This document shows, piece after piece, positions 34,993 through 43,327 of a stretch of 51,820 bases of DNA (position 1 is its first letter; each line of letters starts with the position of its first letter). This DNA is from Verrucomicrobiota bacterium. Lineage in GTDB: Bacteria > Verrucomicrobiota > Verrucomicrobiia > Opitutales > Opitutaceae. Location of the stretch: assembly GCA_030605125.1 (NCBI GenBank), contig JAUWBD010000007.1, positions 1-51,820 of the forward strand, read 5' to 3'. The position numbers and the translations under genes were made by a program. A model generated the notes under the pieces. It was not told the origin of the DNA, did no database searches, and was given only the letters and a program-made list of their open reading frames with translations.

Positions 34993-36582
34993 TCAATGGC
35001 GGTGGAGAAATTCGGCGCTGTTGATCAAAGCCCAGGCCAGGTCTTCCCAGACCTCGCGGCGCGCGGCCGCGGCCTCCTCGTGAAAACGACGCTCCGCGTC
35101 GGAGGGACGGCGCGAGAGGATCGCGAGGTAGAGCCGGTCGAGCGGCGCGTCGGCGCCGCGCCCGCCGGGTCTGAGCAATGCGCGCATGGCGGAGCCTCTC
35201 TCGAGCTTGCGCAGCACGTGGGCGGAGTTGAGCAGGTGCAGGCGCTGGGCGGCGTTGATCGTGTTATCGCGCTCGGATTCGAGGCCGCTGTCGCGGGGCG
35301 AGCGTCCGAACTTTTCCAGGAACACGCCAGTGATGCTGCCGTCCGGGAGGGCGATGGCGCGCACGTTGGCGGGGACGTGCGTGAATGGCTCGGGGATGGG
35401 GCTCACGTAGGTGTCGGCCCCGCCCGTGATCTGGTTCAACGCGTCGGCCAGCACCTCCGCCTCGAGGCGGCGCGGCGGGTAGCTCGCGTGCGCGGCCCAG
35501 GCGGAGGCGGCCTCGATCCCGGGCGGCGGCAGGAAGGAGCGCTGGTAGGCGCGGGAGTTCAGGATGAGGCGAAACAGCGCCTTGATGTCGTGGCCGGAGG
35601 CGACGAACTCGCGCTCGAGCAGGGCGAGCAGCTCCGGATTCGAGGGCGGGTTGTCCGCCCGAAAATCGTCGGGTTCGTGCACGATGCCGCGCCCGAGGAA
35701 CCAAGCCCAGGCCCGGTTGGCGAAGGAGCGCGCGAACCACGGATGCCGCGGGTCCAGCATCCAGTCGGCGAGCGCGGCGCGGGGATCCGCGCCCTCGGCG
35801 ATGAAGGCCGGCCGGCCGTCGGGAAACACCGGCGGGCGGGCCGCGTCGATCGGCGACAAGGGGTCGAGATAAACGATCTCCTCCTTCCACTCGCCGGTGG
35901 ATTTGTAACGCAGGCCGGTGAAGAAAGCGGCGACACCCTCCCGGCGCTCCCGGGGCCACTTCTCCAGCCGCACGCCCCAGAAGGTCAGCGCCACGGCGCG
36001 CGCGAGCGTCTCCGGGTCGCGGCCCTGGACGGCGCGGTAGAAGTTGGCCGGACCGGAGCGGAAATTGCTGCCGGTGGCGGTGAGCAGCTCGCGGGCGACG
36101 AGGTCCGCGCGGCGGTTCTCGCGCAGGGCCTGCACGATCCAGCGATGGTAAACCTGCGCGCCGTTTGGCCAGAGGTTGATCGGGAACTCGGCCTTGATCC
36201 TCAGCAGGTCGCCCCAGCGCATCGCCCAGTAGTCGGCGTATTCGGGCCGCTCCAGCAGCGCGTCGATAAGCCGCCGACGCTTGTCGGGCGCCGGATCGTC
36301 GATGAAGGCGCGCGCCTCCTCGCCGGAGGGCAGCGTGCCGATCGTATCCAAAAAAGCCCGACGCACGAAGACCGCGTCGGAGCAGAGCGGGGCCGGCGCG
36401 ATCCCGAGGACGCGCAGCCGGTCCTCAACCAGCCGGTCCACCGCGGTGCCCGGCACAAGCAGGGAGGGCGCCTCGAACACCGCGGCGTCCGCCGCGGGAG
36501 CATCCGCCGCGGGGAGCGGGCGACCGGCCGACAAGAACGCCGCCACACCGACAAAAACCAGAAGCGATCGCGCGCGAGCCAT
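34993..36582 (-). CDS. DUF1549/DUF1553 domain-containing exported protein
   Basis: A 529-residue exported protein with signal peptide (LLVFVGVAAFLSAGRPLPAA, about 7-26). The DUF1549 part shows FVRRAFLDTIGTLPSGEEA and YADYWAMRWGDLLRI. The DUF1553 part shows HPWFARSFANRAWAWFLGRG, HDIKALFRLILNSRAYQRS and YPPRRLEAEVLADALNQIT. Many relatives carry an N-terminal cytochrome c (CxxCH) or a concanavalin-like domain; neither is present here, so this is a short version. First gene of the three-gene operon. Function is unknown. Confidence 0.92.
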   Translation of the reverse strand: MARARSLLVFVGVAAFLSAGRPLPAADAPAADAAVFEAPSLLVPGTAVDRLVEDRLRVLGIAPAPLCSDAVFVRRAFLDTIGTLPSGEEARAFIDDPAPDKRRRLIDALLERPEYADYWAMRWGDLLRIKAEFPINLWPNGAQVYHRWIVQALRENRRADLVARELLTATGSNFRSGPANFYRAVQGRDPETLARAVALTFWGVRLEKWPRERREGVAAFFTGLRYKSTGEWKEEIVYLDPLSPIDAARPPVFPDGRPAFIAEGADPRAALADWMLDPRHPWFARSFANRAWAWFLGRGIVHEPDDFRADNPPSNPELLALLEREFVASGHDIKALFRLILNSRAYQRSFLPPPGIEAASAWAAHASYPPRRLEAEVLADALNQITGGADTYVSPIPEPFTHVPANVRAIALPDGSITGVFLEKFGRSPRDSGLESERDNTINAAQRLHLLNSAHVLRKLERGSAMRALLRPGGRGADAPLDRLYLAILSRRPSDAERRFHEEAAAARREVWEDLAWALINSAEFLHRH

Positions 36583-36751
36583 GCGGAATAGTTTGGCAGG
36601 GAGACGCCGACGACGCGGCTCCGACTACGCGCTCCGCGCCGTTTCCAGTCCGCCTTATCGCGCCCATCGCGGGCCATACTATCCCGCGGCCGGCGGCGCC
36701 GGAGGTCGCGGGGACGGAAACTCCGTCGCAGGCTGTCGCGTCAGCGGCTCC

Positions 36752-37897
36752 ATGCACCCGGCGATCCTTCCAGGCACCCTCTCTCCGTCTCGCCCCGATC
36801 CGCCCCCGGCCGGGCGGACCCGCTCGGCGCGCGAACTCGTCGTCACCGAAGAAGCCCGGCCGGGCGAGAATCCCCTGGCCGTGATGCGCCGCGTGGCGTG
36901 GGCGCTGCACAAAGCCGGCGGCGCGGAAGTGATCGGCCTGATGCTGTTCGGCGCGTTCTCCGCCCGCGCGGAGATCGAGGCCGCCCTCCGGGCCACGCTC
37001 GGCGAGACCGACTGGCCGGTGCTTTGGATCGACGGCGCGAGCGTCCACGGCGCTCCGCTGGCCGGCGCGCAGGCCTTCGCCCTCAAGGGCGCGGCGGTCG
37101 AGCGCGTGGTCGTGGACGGGCGCGTGATCGCCTCGCGTTACCGGCTCGGGCGCGCCGAACTTTGCTGGGCGGGCGAATCGCTCCCGCGCGATCCGGGCGC
37201 GAGCCCCGGGACGCAAACCACCCAAGCTTTTCGCGCCCTCGAGACCTCGCTGGGCGCGGCGGGTTTTGCGCTCGGCGACCTGGTTCGCACCTGGTGCTAC
37301 AACCACGACCTGTTGGCGTGGTATCCGGAATTCAACCACGCCCGCACGGCGCTCTACCGCACGGTGGACTTTCGCCTCGGGGCCACGCCGGCGAGCACGG
37401 GCATCTCCGCCGCCAACCGGGCGGGCGCTGCGCTGGTGCTGGCCGGCCTCGCCGCGCGTCCGCTCTCCGGCGGCCCTGTGGCGACACCGCTCACCTCGCC
37501 GTTGCAGTGCCCGGCGCCGGCCTATGGCAGCTCGTTTAGCCGCGCGGTGGAACTCGATCTCGGCAACACGCGCCGCGTGCTCGTCTCGGGCACCGCGAGC
37601 ATCGAGCCGGACGGGGCGACGGCGTGGAGGGGCGAAGTCTGGAACCAGGTGGACCTCACGATGCGGGTGATCGAGGCGATCCTGCGCTCGCGAGGCCTGG
37701 GCTGGAGCGACGCCACGCGCGGCATCGCCTACTTCAAATCCCCCGGATACGCGCCGGCCTTCGACCTTTGGTGCGAGCGCGCGGGATGGCGAAATCCGCC
37801 GGTGGTGCGGCTCCACTGCGACATCTGCCGCGACGACCTGCTCTTCGAGCTGGAGCTCGACGCCGAGGTCGCGATCAGCGAGCCAGAAACCGACTAG
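36752..37897 (+). CDS. Rid-fold protein, chorismatase-like
   Basis: The 381-residue protein has the two-part plan of chorismatases (FkbO/Hyg5 type): an N-terminal Rid-like domain and a C-terminal YjgF/Rid domain. Shared-looking segments are VRTWCYNHDLLAWYPEFNHA, PASTGISAANRAGA, RVLVSGTASIEPDG and VIEAILRSRGLGWSDATRG. The SGTASI motif is typical of the chorismatase and wider Rid groups. Whether it cleaves chorismate or is an unrelated Rid protein cannot be decided from sequence. ATG 36752 is the only good start; upstream sequence is low-complexity. Divergent from the DUF1549 operon. Confidence 0.65.
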   Translation: MHPAILPGTLSPSRPDPPPAGRTRSARELVVTEEARPGENPLAVMRRVAWALHKAGGAEVIGLMLFGAFSARAEIEAALRATLGETDWPVLWIDGASVHGAPLAGAQAFALKGAAVERVVVDGRVIASRYRLGRAELCWAGESLPRDPGASPGTQTTQAFRALETSLGAAGFALGDLVRTWCYNHDLLAWYPEFNHARTALYRTVDFRLGATPASTGISAANRAGAALVLAGLAARPLSGGPVATPLTSPLQCPAPAYGSSFSRAVELDLGNTRRVLVSGTASIEPDGATAWRGEVWNQVDLTMRVIEAILRSRGLGWSDATRGIAYFKSPGYAPAFDLWCERAGWRNPPVVRLHCDICRDDLLFELELDAEVAISEPETD

Positions 37898-37924
37898 CCG
37901 GCCCGGAAGGAGCAACCACCGCTA

Positions 37925-38320
37925 CTAAGGCGCGCCCACCAATGCGGCCACGGCCATCGCGGTGGTGTCGGTGTGCGAAAGCGTGAGCAGGACGCCGCTG
38001 GCGCCGCGGGCGGCGAGGAGCACGCGGCCTTGCTCGTCGAGGCGCACCAGCGGAGCGCCGCGCTCGTCGTGCACGACCTCGATGGATCTCCAGCCGAGCT
38101 CGGCGCCGATGCCGGTGCCGAAGGCTTTGGCGACGGCCTCCTTCGCGGCGAAGCGCGCGGCGAGGAAGGGCGAGGGGTCGCGCATGCGCAGGCAGTAGTC
38201 CTTCTCGGCGGCGGTGTAGGTGTAGTCGAGGAAGCGTTCGCCTTGCCGCTCCCACACGGCCCGCACGCGGGCGACGTCGCAAAGATCGCAACCGAGACCG
38301 AGGACGTGACCGGAGATCAT
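37925..38320 (-). CDS. acpS: Holo-[acyl-carrier-protein] synthase
   Basis: 4'-phosphopantetheinyl transferase that activates acyl carrier protein, 131 residues, typical length. Mg-binding residues are D12 in GLGCDLCDVARV and E61 in FAAKEAVAKAFGTG, both canonical positions. The C-terminal strand VLLTLSHTDTTAMAVAAL is characteristic. It lies downstream of pdxJ on the same strand, the classical pdxJ-acpS order, though an inverted repeat of about 90 bases separates them. Confidence 0.95.
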   Translation of the reverse strand: MISGHVLGLGCDLCDVARVRAVWERQGERFLDYTYTAAEKDYCLRMRDPSPFLAARFAAKEAVAKAFGTGIGAELGWRSIEVVHDERGAPLVRLDEQGRVLLAARGASGVLLTLSHTDTTAMAVAALVGAP

Positions 38321-38335
38321 CGTTCAGAAGAGTAG

Positions 38336-38423
38336 CCCACGAAACACACGAAAAGACACGAAAGGAAACCGGCGGCGGCGGGTGCGTGGTTTGGTTTTCG
38401 TGTCATTTCGTGTGTTTCGTGGG
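38336..38423. repeat. inverted repeat between pdxJ and acpS
   Basis: Arms at 38336-38370 and 38393-38423 are near-perfect reverse complements and enclose a 22-base GC-rich loop. The only differences are one mismatch and a short bulge. The arms contain tandem CACGAAA-type units (CCCACGAAACACACGAAA). This wording is familiar as a dispersed intergenic repeat of several bacterial phyla. It almost fills the pdxJ-acpS gap, and no T-run marks a terminator. Confidence 0.85.
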
Positions 38424-38434
38424 CAGGTGTATCC

Positions 38435-39184
38435 TCAGGTGAAGGGGTTCATCCGCGTCTTCATTTCGCGGACGGCCTCCTCGATGCCGGTGAAGAGCGC
38501 GCGGCTGATGATGCTGTGGCCGATGTTGAGCTCGTGCACGTGCGGGAGCGTGCGGATCTCGGACACGTTGACGTAGTTGATGCCGTGGCCGGCGTTGACC
38601 ACGAGGCCGGCGGCGTGGGCGCGGCGGGCGCCGTCGCAGAGACGGGCAAACTCCTCGGCGCGCTTCGGCGTGTGGTAGGCGTTGGCCCAGGCGCCCGTGT
38701 GCAACTCGATCCAGGGCGCGCGCAGCTCGGCGGCGGCGTCGATCTGGGGCGCGTCGGCGTCGATGAAAAGGCTCACGGTGATTCCGGCCTCGCGCATCGC
38801 CTCGCAGACGGCGCGCACGCGCTCGCGTTGGCCGACGACGTCGAAGCCGCCCTCGGTGGAGATCTCCTCGCGGCTCTCAGGCACGAGGCAGACGGACTCG
38901 GGCTTCACGCGGAGCGCGAACTCGGTCATCGCCGGCGTGCAGGCCATCTCGAGGTTGATGCGGGTCTGCGCGACCTCGCGCAGGCGGTGCACGTCGCGCT
39001 CCTGGATGTGACGGCGGTCCTCGCGCAGGTGGATGGTGATGCCGTCGGCGCCGGCGCGCTCGGCGAGCGTGGCAAGCGCGACGGGATCGGGCTCGACAGG
39101 GCCGCCGACGGTGGAGGCGTAGCCGCGGTAGCGGGCCTGGCGCACGGTGGCGCAGTGGTCGATGTTGACGCCGAGAAGAATCAT
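38435..39184 (-). CDS. pdxJ: Pyridoxine 5'-phosphate synthase
   Basis: Ring-closing enzyme of the DXP-dependent vitamin B6 pathway, 249 residues. Family motifs are complete: LGVNIDHCATVRQAR at the N-terminus, GADGITIHLREDRRHI, INLEMACTPAM, VCLVPESREEISTEGG (E in PESREE) and GHGINYVNV near the end. TIM-barrel length is normal. The upstream pathway genes (pdxA) are not in the window. Divergent from the VC0807-family gene. Confidence 0.97.
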   Translation of the reverse strand: MILLGVNIDHCATVRQARYRGYASTVGGPVEPDPVALATLAERAGADGITIHLREDRRHIQERDVHRLREVAQTRINLEMACTPAMTEFALRVKPESVCLVPESREEISTEGGFDVVGQRERVRAVCEAMREAGITVSLFIDADAPQIDAAAELRAPWIELHTGAWANAYHTPKRAEEFARLCDGARRAHAAGLVVNAGHGINYVNVSEIRTLPHVHELNIGHSIISRALFTGIEEAVREMKTRMNPFT

Positions 39185-39277
39185 GGTGGGAGGGGCAAGC
39201 TACGCGGATGCCGCGCGTTTGAAACACGGATTTTCGGGTGACTCCGCCGCGGCGGGCGGTGTGATCGCCTGTTTCCC

Positions 39278-40006
39278 ATGGTGACCGCCCCCCAGCCCGA
39301 CGCCCCGCATCCTCGCCCCTCGCGCGAAAACCTCCTGCTGAATCTCGCGTGCAACATCGCCGCGCCCGCGCTCATCCTGGGCAAGCTGAGCCCGGAGGAG
39401 CGGCTCGGGCCGGTGCTGGCCCTGCTGCTCGCGCTGGCCTTTCCGCTCGGCTACGGGCTGCGCGACCTGGCAAAGCGAGGGAAATTCAACTTCATCTCGG
39501 GCATCGGCTTTCTCAGCACGCTGCTGACGGGCGGCTTCGCGCTGGCGGAGCTCGACGGGCTGTGGTTCGCGGTGAAAGAGGCCTCGGTGCCCACGGTGAT
39601 CGGCTTGATGGTGCTGATCTCGATGCGCACGCCCCGCCCGCTGGTGCGCGAGTTTCTCTACAACGACCAAGTGGTGAACGTGCCGCGGATCGACGCCGCG
39701 CTGGAGGAGCGCGGCAACCGGCCCGAGTTCGAAAGACTGCTGCGGATGGCGGGCTGGCTCACCGCCGGCTCTTTCGCGGTCAGCGCCGTGCTCAACTTTT
39801 TGCTCGCACGCTGGCTGTTGCGCGGGCCGGCGGGTTCGGCCGAGTTCAACGCCCAACTCGCCAAGATGCAGTGGCTGAGCTGGCCGGTCATCGTGCTGCC
39901 GAGCATGGCGGTGATGATGGTGGCGCTCTTCCTGTTTTTCCGCGGCATCCGCCAGCTGACCGGCTTGAAGCTCGAGGACCTGCTCCACGCACCCCCGCCG
40001 AAGTAG
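39278..40006 (+). CDS. VC0807-family membrane protein
   Basis: A 242-residue integral membrane protein with about six helices. The family pattern is recognisable: NLACNIAAPALILGKLSPEE, ALAFPLGYGLRDLAKRGKF, NFISGIGFLSTLLTGGFAL, FLYNDQVVNVPRIDAALEE and KMQWLSWPVIVLPSMAVMM. No transport or enzyme motif is visible and function is unknown. It stands alone: divergent from pdxJ and convergent with the lipoprotein gene, 37 bases between stops. Confidence 0.82.
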   Translation: MVTAPQPDAPHPRPSRENLLLNLACNIAAPALILGKLSPEERLGPVLALLLALAFPLGYGLRDLAKRGKFNFISGIGFLSTLLTGGFALAELDGLWFAVKEASVPTVIGLMVLISMRTPRPLVREFLYNDQVVNVPRIDAALEERGNRPEFERLLRMAGWLTAGSFAVSAVLNFLLARWLLRGPAGSAEFNAQLAKMQWLSWPVIVLPSMAVMMVALFLFFRGIRQLTGLKLEDLLHAPPPK

Positions 40007-40043
40007 TCTGCGGGGCGGGCGGCCGCAGGCGTGGCGGGTGGGC

Positions 40044-40883
40044 TCAATGCCCTTCCGGCCAGGCGAAGATCGAGCCGTCGCGAACGACGCGGGTGAGCGT
40101 GCCGCCGCCGACGCGTTGCCAGGTGACGGTCAGGTCCCACACGTCCGGAAAGTGCGGCGGGAGACCGAAAAGCGCGGGGTCCACGGTGAGCGGCAGGCGG
40201 CCCTCGGCGAGGAAGCCCATGACGGCGCGGGTGACGTTGATGCGTCGCGAGGTGAGTCCGTAGCGGGCGTCGATCACGTAGAGGTCGTTGCGCGGGCAGG
40301 GCAGCTCGTCGATGAAGGAACCGCCGCCGTTCATCTGCGTGGCCAGCTCGGTGCGGGGCAGGAAGGAGTCAACGCGGACTTTCGACGACGAGTGGTTGTC
40401 CACCCGCACCCACTTCGCCTGGCTGCCATCGAGCTCGCTCAGGAGAAGCCAGTAGGCGGCCTCGACCTTCGCGATGCGCGGGCCGATGGCGGCGCGGGTG
40501 TCGGGCGCCACCCAGGCCTCGCCGCCGGGGATGGTGAGTTTGGTGCGCACATACCAGACGCCGGGAATGGTCGCGGGCACGGCTCCGCTGCCGAAGGCGT
40601 CCTGCAAGAACCTGAGGTTATCCTGGTCGAGGAAGCGAAGCGGCATGCGCAGCAGGGCTCCGTCGGCGGAGCGTCGAATGACGCCGTCTTCGCCGAAGCG
40701 AGCCACCAGAGCGCCTTCCAAGGTGCGGCCGTCGGACGAGGTCCAGGTGCGGGAACTTAGATAATCGCGCTCGGCCTTGCTCGGACCGGAGGGAGGAGCG
40801 GCCGGCCCTTTCTGGCAACCGGCTTGGAAAAGGCCCGCCACCGCGCAGAGCAGGCATATTAAATTAACGACCCATTTACGCAC
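40044..40883 (-). CDS. Lipoprotein with SHD1-like domain
   Basis: A 279-residue probable lipoprotein: signal sequence ending LFQAGC with C23 as the lipidated residue. Residues about 44-92 fit the SLA1-homology domain 1 (SHD1): RTWTSSDGRTLEGALVARF, then ADGALLRMPLRFLDQDN. This small beta domain is common in exported proteins of Planctomycetota and Verrucomicrobiota. The remaining 190 residues, with strands such as GVWYVRTKLTIPGGEAWVAP, match nothing I know. Divergent from a second lipoprotein gene. Confidence 0.75.
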   Translation of the reverse strand: MRKWVVNLICLLCAVAGLFQAGCQKGPAAPPSGPSKAERDYLSSRTWTSSDGRTLEGALVARFGEDGVIRRSADGALLRMPLRFLDQDNLRFLQDAFGSGAVPATIPGVWYVRTKLTIPGGEAWVAPDTRAAIGPRIAKVEAAYWLLLSELDGSQAKWVRVDNHSSSKVRVDSFLPRTELATQMNGGGSFIDELPCPRNDLYVIDARYGLTSRRINVTRAVMGFLAEGRLPLTVDPALFGLPPHFPDVWDLTVTWQRVGGGTLTRVVRDGSIFAWPEGH

Positions 40884-40981
40884 GAGATATGCGTAATTCC
40901 GCGCAATCAGGGTTCAACCCTAAACTCCTATCGGGTGCTTTCGCTCGTTGCGCTTCAGCGAGCCAGGTCCACTTTGCGCTC

Positions 40982-41470
40982 ATGCTCGTCTCGAGTGGCC
41001 CACGGTTTTTGTTCTCCCTGCTCGTCCTGCTGCTGTTGGCCGGCTGCAACACCTTCGAGCGGCGCGCGAAGGAGAAATCGGCGGTCTTCAGCGCGCTCGA
41101 CCCCGCCACGCAGGCGCGGCTGGAAGCCCGACAAATCGAGGTCGGCGACACACAGGACATGGTTTACATCGCGCTCGGGGCGCCCGACGAGAAGCGGGAT
41201 CTTGTGAAGCCGGAGGGGCGCACCACCACCTGGGTTTACAGCGCCTATTGGCAGGAGTATCAGGGCACCCGGCTGGTCGGTTATCGGCGCAACGTCGTTT
41301 ACGACGCGGCGAGCAAGAGCTACCGCGTGTATCATGAGCCGGATTACCAGCCGGTCTATGCGCCGCGCATGGAGGACCGGGTGCGCATCACCTTTCAGGA
41401 CGGCCGCGTGACCGTGGTCGAGCAGGCCCAACGCGACGACCGGGGCTCCGGCGGCGCCGCAATCCGCTGA
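40982..41470 (+). CDS. Small lipoprotein, BamE/SmpA-like
   Basis: A 162-residue lipoprotein with lipobox LLLAGC (C22). The segment IEVGDTQDMVYIALGAPDEKRDLV resembles the BamE/SmpA pattern, a helix pair before GxPxxxxxxxxxxxxW, here ending TTTWVYSAYW. A beta-rich remainder follows (VRITFQDGRVTVVEQAQ). It could be an outer-membrane assembly accessory; the match is by eye. ATG 40982 starts at the signal sequence; an upstream in-frame ATG at 40889 adds 31 residues. The next gene, trkH, starts 6 bases downstream. Confidence 0.6.
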   Translation: MLVSSGPRFLFSLLVLLLLAGCNTFERRAKEKSAVFSALDPATQARLEARQIEVGDTQDMVYIALGAPDEKRDLVKPEGRTTTWVYSAYWQEYQGTRLVGYRRNVVYDAASKSYRVYHEPDYQPVYAPRMEDRVRITFQDGRVTVVEQAQRDDRGSGGAAIR

Positions 41471-41476
41471 TCGACC

Positions 41477-43276
41477 TTGGCCGCCGAAAGCGCTTCCGCC
41501 TCGCCGCACCCCCGGGCCGCCCGCCTGCTGGACTTCGCGCAGTTGCTCTGCGGCGTGCTCGCCCTGGGCCTCTTCGTGCTCGTGCTCGGCTGGCCGCTAT
41601 CCGAGATACTGCGTGAAGAGGTGGCGCGCTCCACCCGCCTCATCCTCGCGCTCTTCATCGCGCAGGAGGCAGCTCGTTTCGCGCTGGCCCCGCGCCGGTC
41701 GGCTTATTTGCGCACGCGCCGGCTTGAGGCGTTTCTGGCCCTGCTAGCCTCGTTGGAGCTGCTGTTTGGGGCCACCTTGGTCACCCGGTTGCAGGAGATG
41801 GGCACCGGGATCGCGCCGACCACCATCGCGCTGCTATGGCTCGGCAGCACGCAGCTCACCCTGCTCTTCGCGCTGGCCCTGCGCACGATGCGCGACAACC
41901 GCTGGCTGAGCACCCGTAGCCTCTCGCCGGGGTTGGTCTTCATCATCAGCTTCGCCGGCCTCATCCTCGTCGGCACGCTCCTGTTGCAGACGCCGCACGC
42001 CACGCGGGCGCCGGGGCTCTCCTGGACGGACGCGCTTTTCCTCGCCACCAGCGCGGTCTGCGTGACCGGGCTGACGCCGGTGGATATTTCCGAGACCCTC
42101 ACCGCCCATGGTCAGTGGGTGCTGCTCGGCTTGTTCCAGATCGGAGGCCTGGGTGTGATGACCCTGACCTACTTTTTCGCCTACTTCGTGGCCGGCGGCG
42201 TATCGCTGCGCAACCGCATCGGCCTGCAAGACCTCCTGAGCGAGGAAAACCTGGTCAACATCGGCGCCGTGCTCGGGCTCATCGTCGCCTTCACCGTGGT
42301 GGTGGAATTGACCGGGGCCCTGCTCATTCATCGAGCCTTGCTCGACTCGCCCTCGGCGCCCGGGAACCTGGCGTTTTTCTCGCTCTTCCATGCCGTCTCG
42401 GCCTTTTGCAACGCCGGCTTCTCCACCTTGCCGGACGGGCTCGCCGATCCGTCGGTGTCGGTCCATGGCGGCTTCTTGGGCGTGATGATGGTGCTCATCG
42501 TGCTCGGCGGCCTGGGCTTTCCGGTCGTCACTAACCTGTGGCAATTCCTCTCGGCCAAGGTGCGTCGCCTGCTCGGTCTCCGGCTGGCCGCACCTCCTCG
42601 CCTCACCGCCCACAGCCGCGTGGTCCTCATCTCCACAGCGGTGCTGCTCGTCGGTGGCGCCACGTTGATCTGGTTGACCGAATTTGTCGCCGGCGGCGGG
42701 CGCGCGCAGGTCGCCGCCGGCTCGCCTTGGCTCACCGCGCTCTTCCACTCCGTCACCGCCCGCACCGCCGGGTTCAACGTCACCCCGACCGACGCTCTGC
42801 TGCCCGCGACCACGGTGATCATCATGTTTCTGATGTTTGTCGGCGGCAGCCCCGCCTCGACCGCCGGCGGGATCAAGACCTCGACCCTCGCGATCGCGTT
42901 TCTCTCGGTGCGCCGGGTGCTGCTCGGCCGTGCCGATATCGAGGCCTTCGGCCGCCGCTTCGCGCCGGAACTGGCGGATCGCGCGCTTTCCATCCTGATC
43001 ACCGCCCTGGGCTTCATCACCCTCGTCTCGATCGCGCTCTGCGCGCTCCACCCCGAACTGCCGCCCGAAAGCCTGGTCTTCGAGACGGTGAGCGCGGTCG
43101 GCACCGTCGGCCTGAGCCGGGGCGTCACCGCGGAACTGGGCGATCCGGCCAAGCTCGTGCTCGTGATCGCGATGTTGATCGGCCGCGTGGGCGTGCTCGC
43201 GTTTCTCGTGTCGTTTTTCCCCCGCCGCGAGCCCCCCGTGCTCCGACTGCCGGAGACGACCATCGTGCTCTCCTGA
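41477..43276 (+). CDS. trkH: Potassium uptake protein TrkH/KtrB
   Basis: K+-conducting subunit of the SKT superfamily, 599 residues. Four P-loops with the selectivity-filter Gly are visible: TSAVCVTGLTPVDIS, AVSAFCNAGFSTLP, SVTARTAGFNVTP and VSAVGTVGLSRG. The family's QIGGLGVMTL stretch and an extended N-terminal pair of helices (about 15-80) are present. The start is TTG, 6 bases after the lipoprotein stop; no better start was found. The partner regulatory subunit trkA follows 51 bases downstream. Confidence 0.94.
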   Translation: MAAESASASPHPRAARLLDFAQLLCGVLALGLFVLVLGWPLSEILREEVARSTRLILALFIAQEAARFALAPRRSAYLRTRRLEAFLALLASLELLFGATLVTRLQEMGTGIAPTTIALLWLGSTQLTLLFALALRTMRDNRWLSTRSLSPGLVFIISFAGLILVGTLLLQTPHATRAPGLSWTDALFLATSAVCVTGLTPVDISETLTAHGQWVLLGLFQIGGLGVMTLTYFFAYFVAGGVSLRNRIGLQDLLSEENLVNIGAVLGLIVAFTVVVELTGALLIHRALLDSPSAPGNLAFFSLFHAVSAFCNAGFSTLPDGLADPSVSVHGGFLGVMMVLIVLGGLGFPVVTNLWQFLSAKVRRLLGLRLAAPPRLTAHSRVVLISTAVLLVGGATLIWLTEFVAGGGRAQVAAGSPWLTALFHSVTARTAGFNVTPTDALLPATTVIIMFLMFVGGSPASTAGGIKTSTLAIAFLSVRRVLLGRADIEAFGRRFAPELADRALSILITALGFITLVSIALCALHPELPPESLVFETVSAVGTVGLSRGVTAELGDPAKLVLVIAMLIGRVGVLAFLVSFFPRREPPVLRLPETTIVLS

Positions 43277-43327
43277 TCCACGCCCGCCCCACCCTCGCCC
43301 ATCCCTCCCCACCGCGCTACCCGCCTT

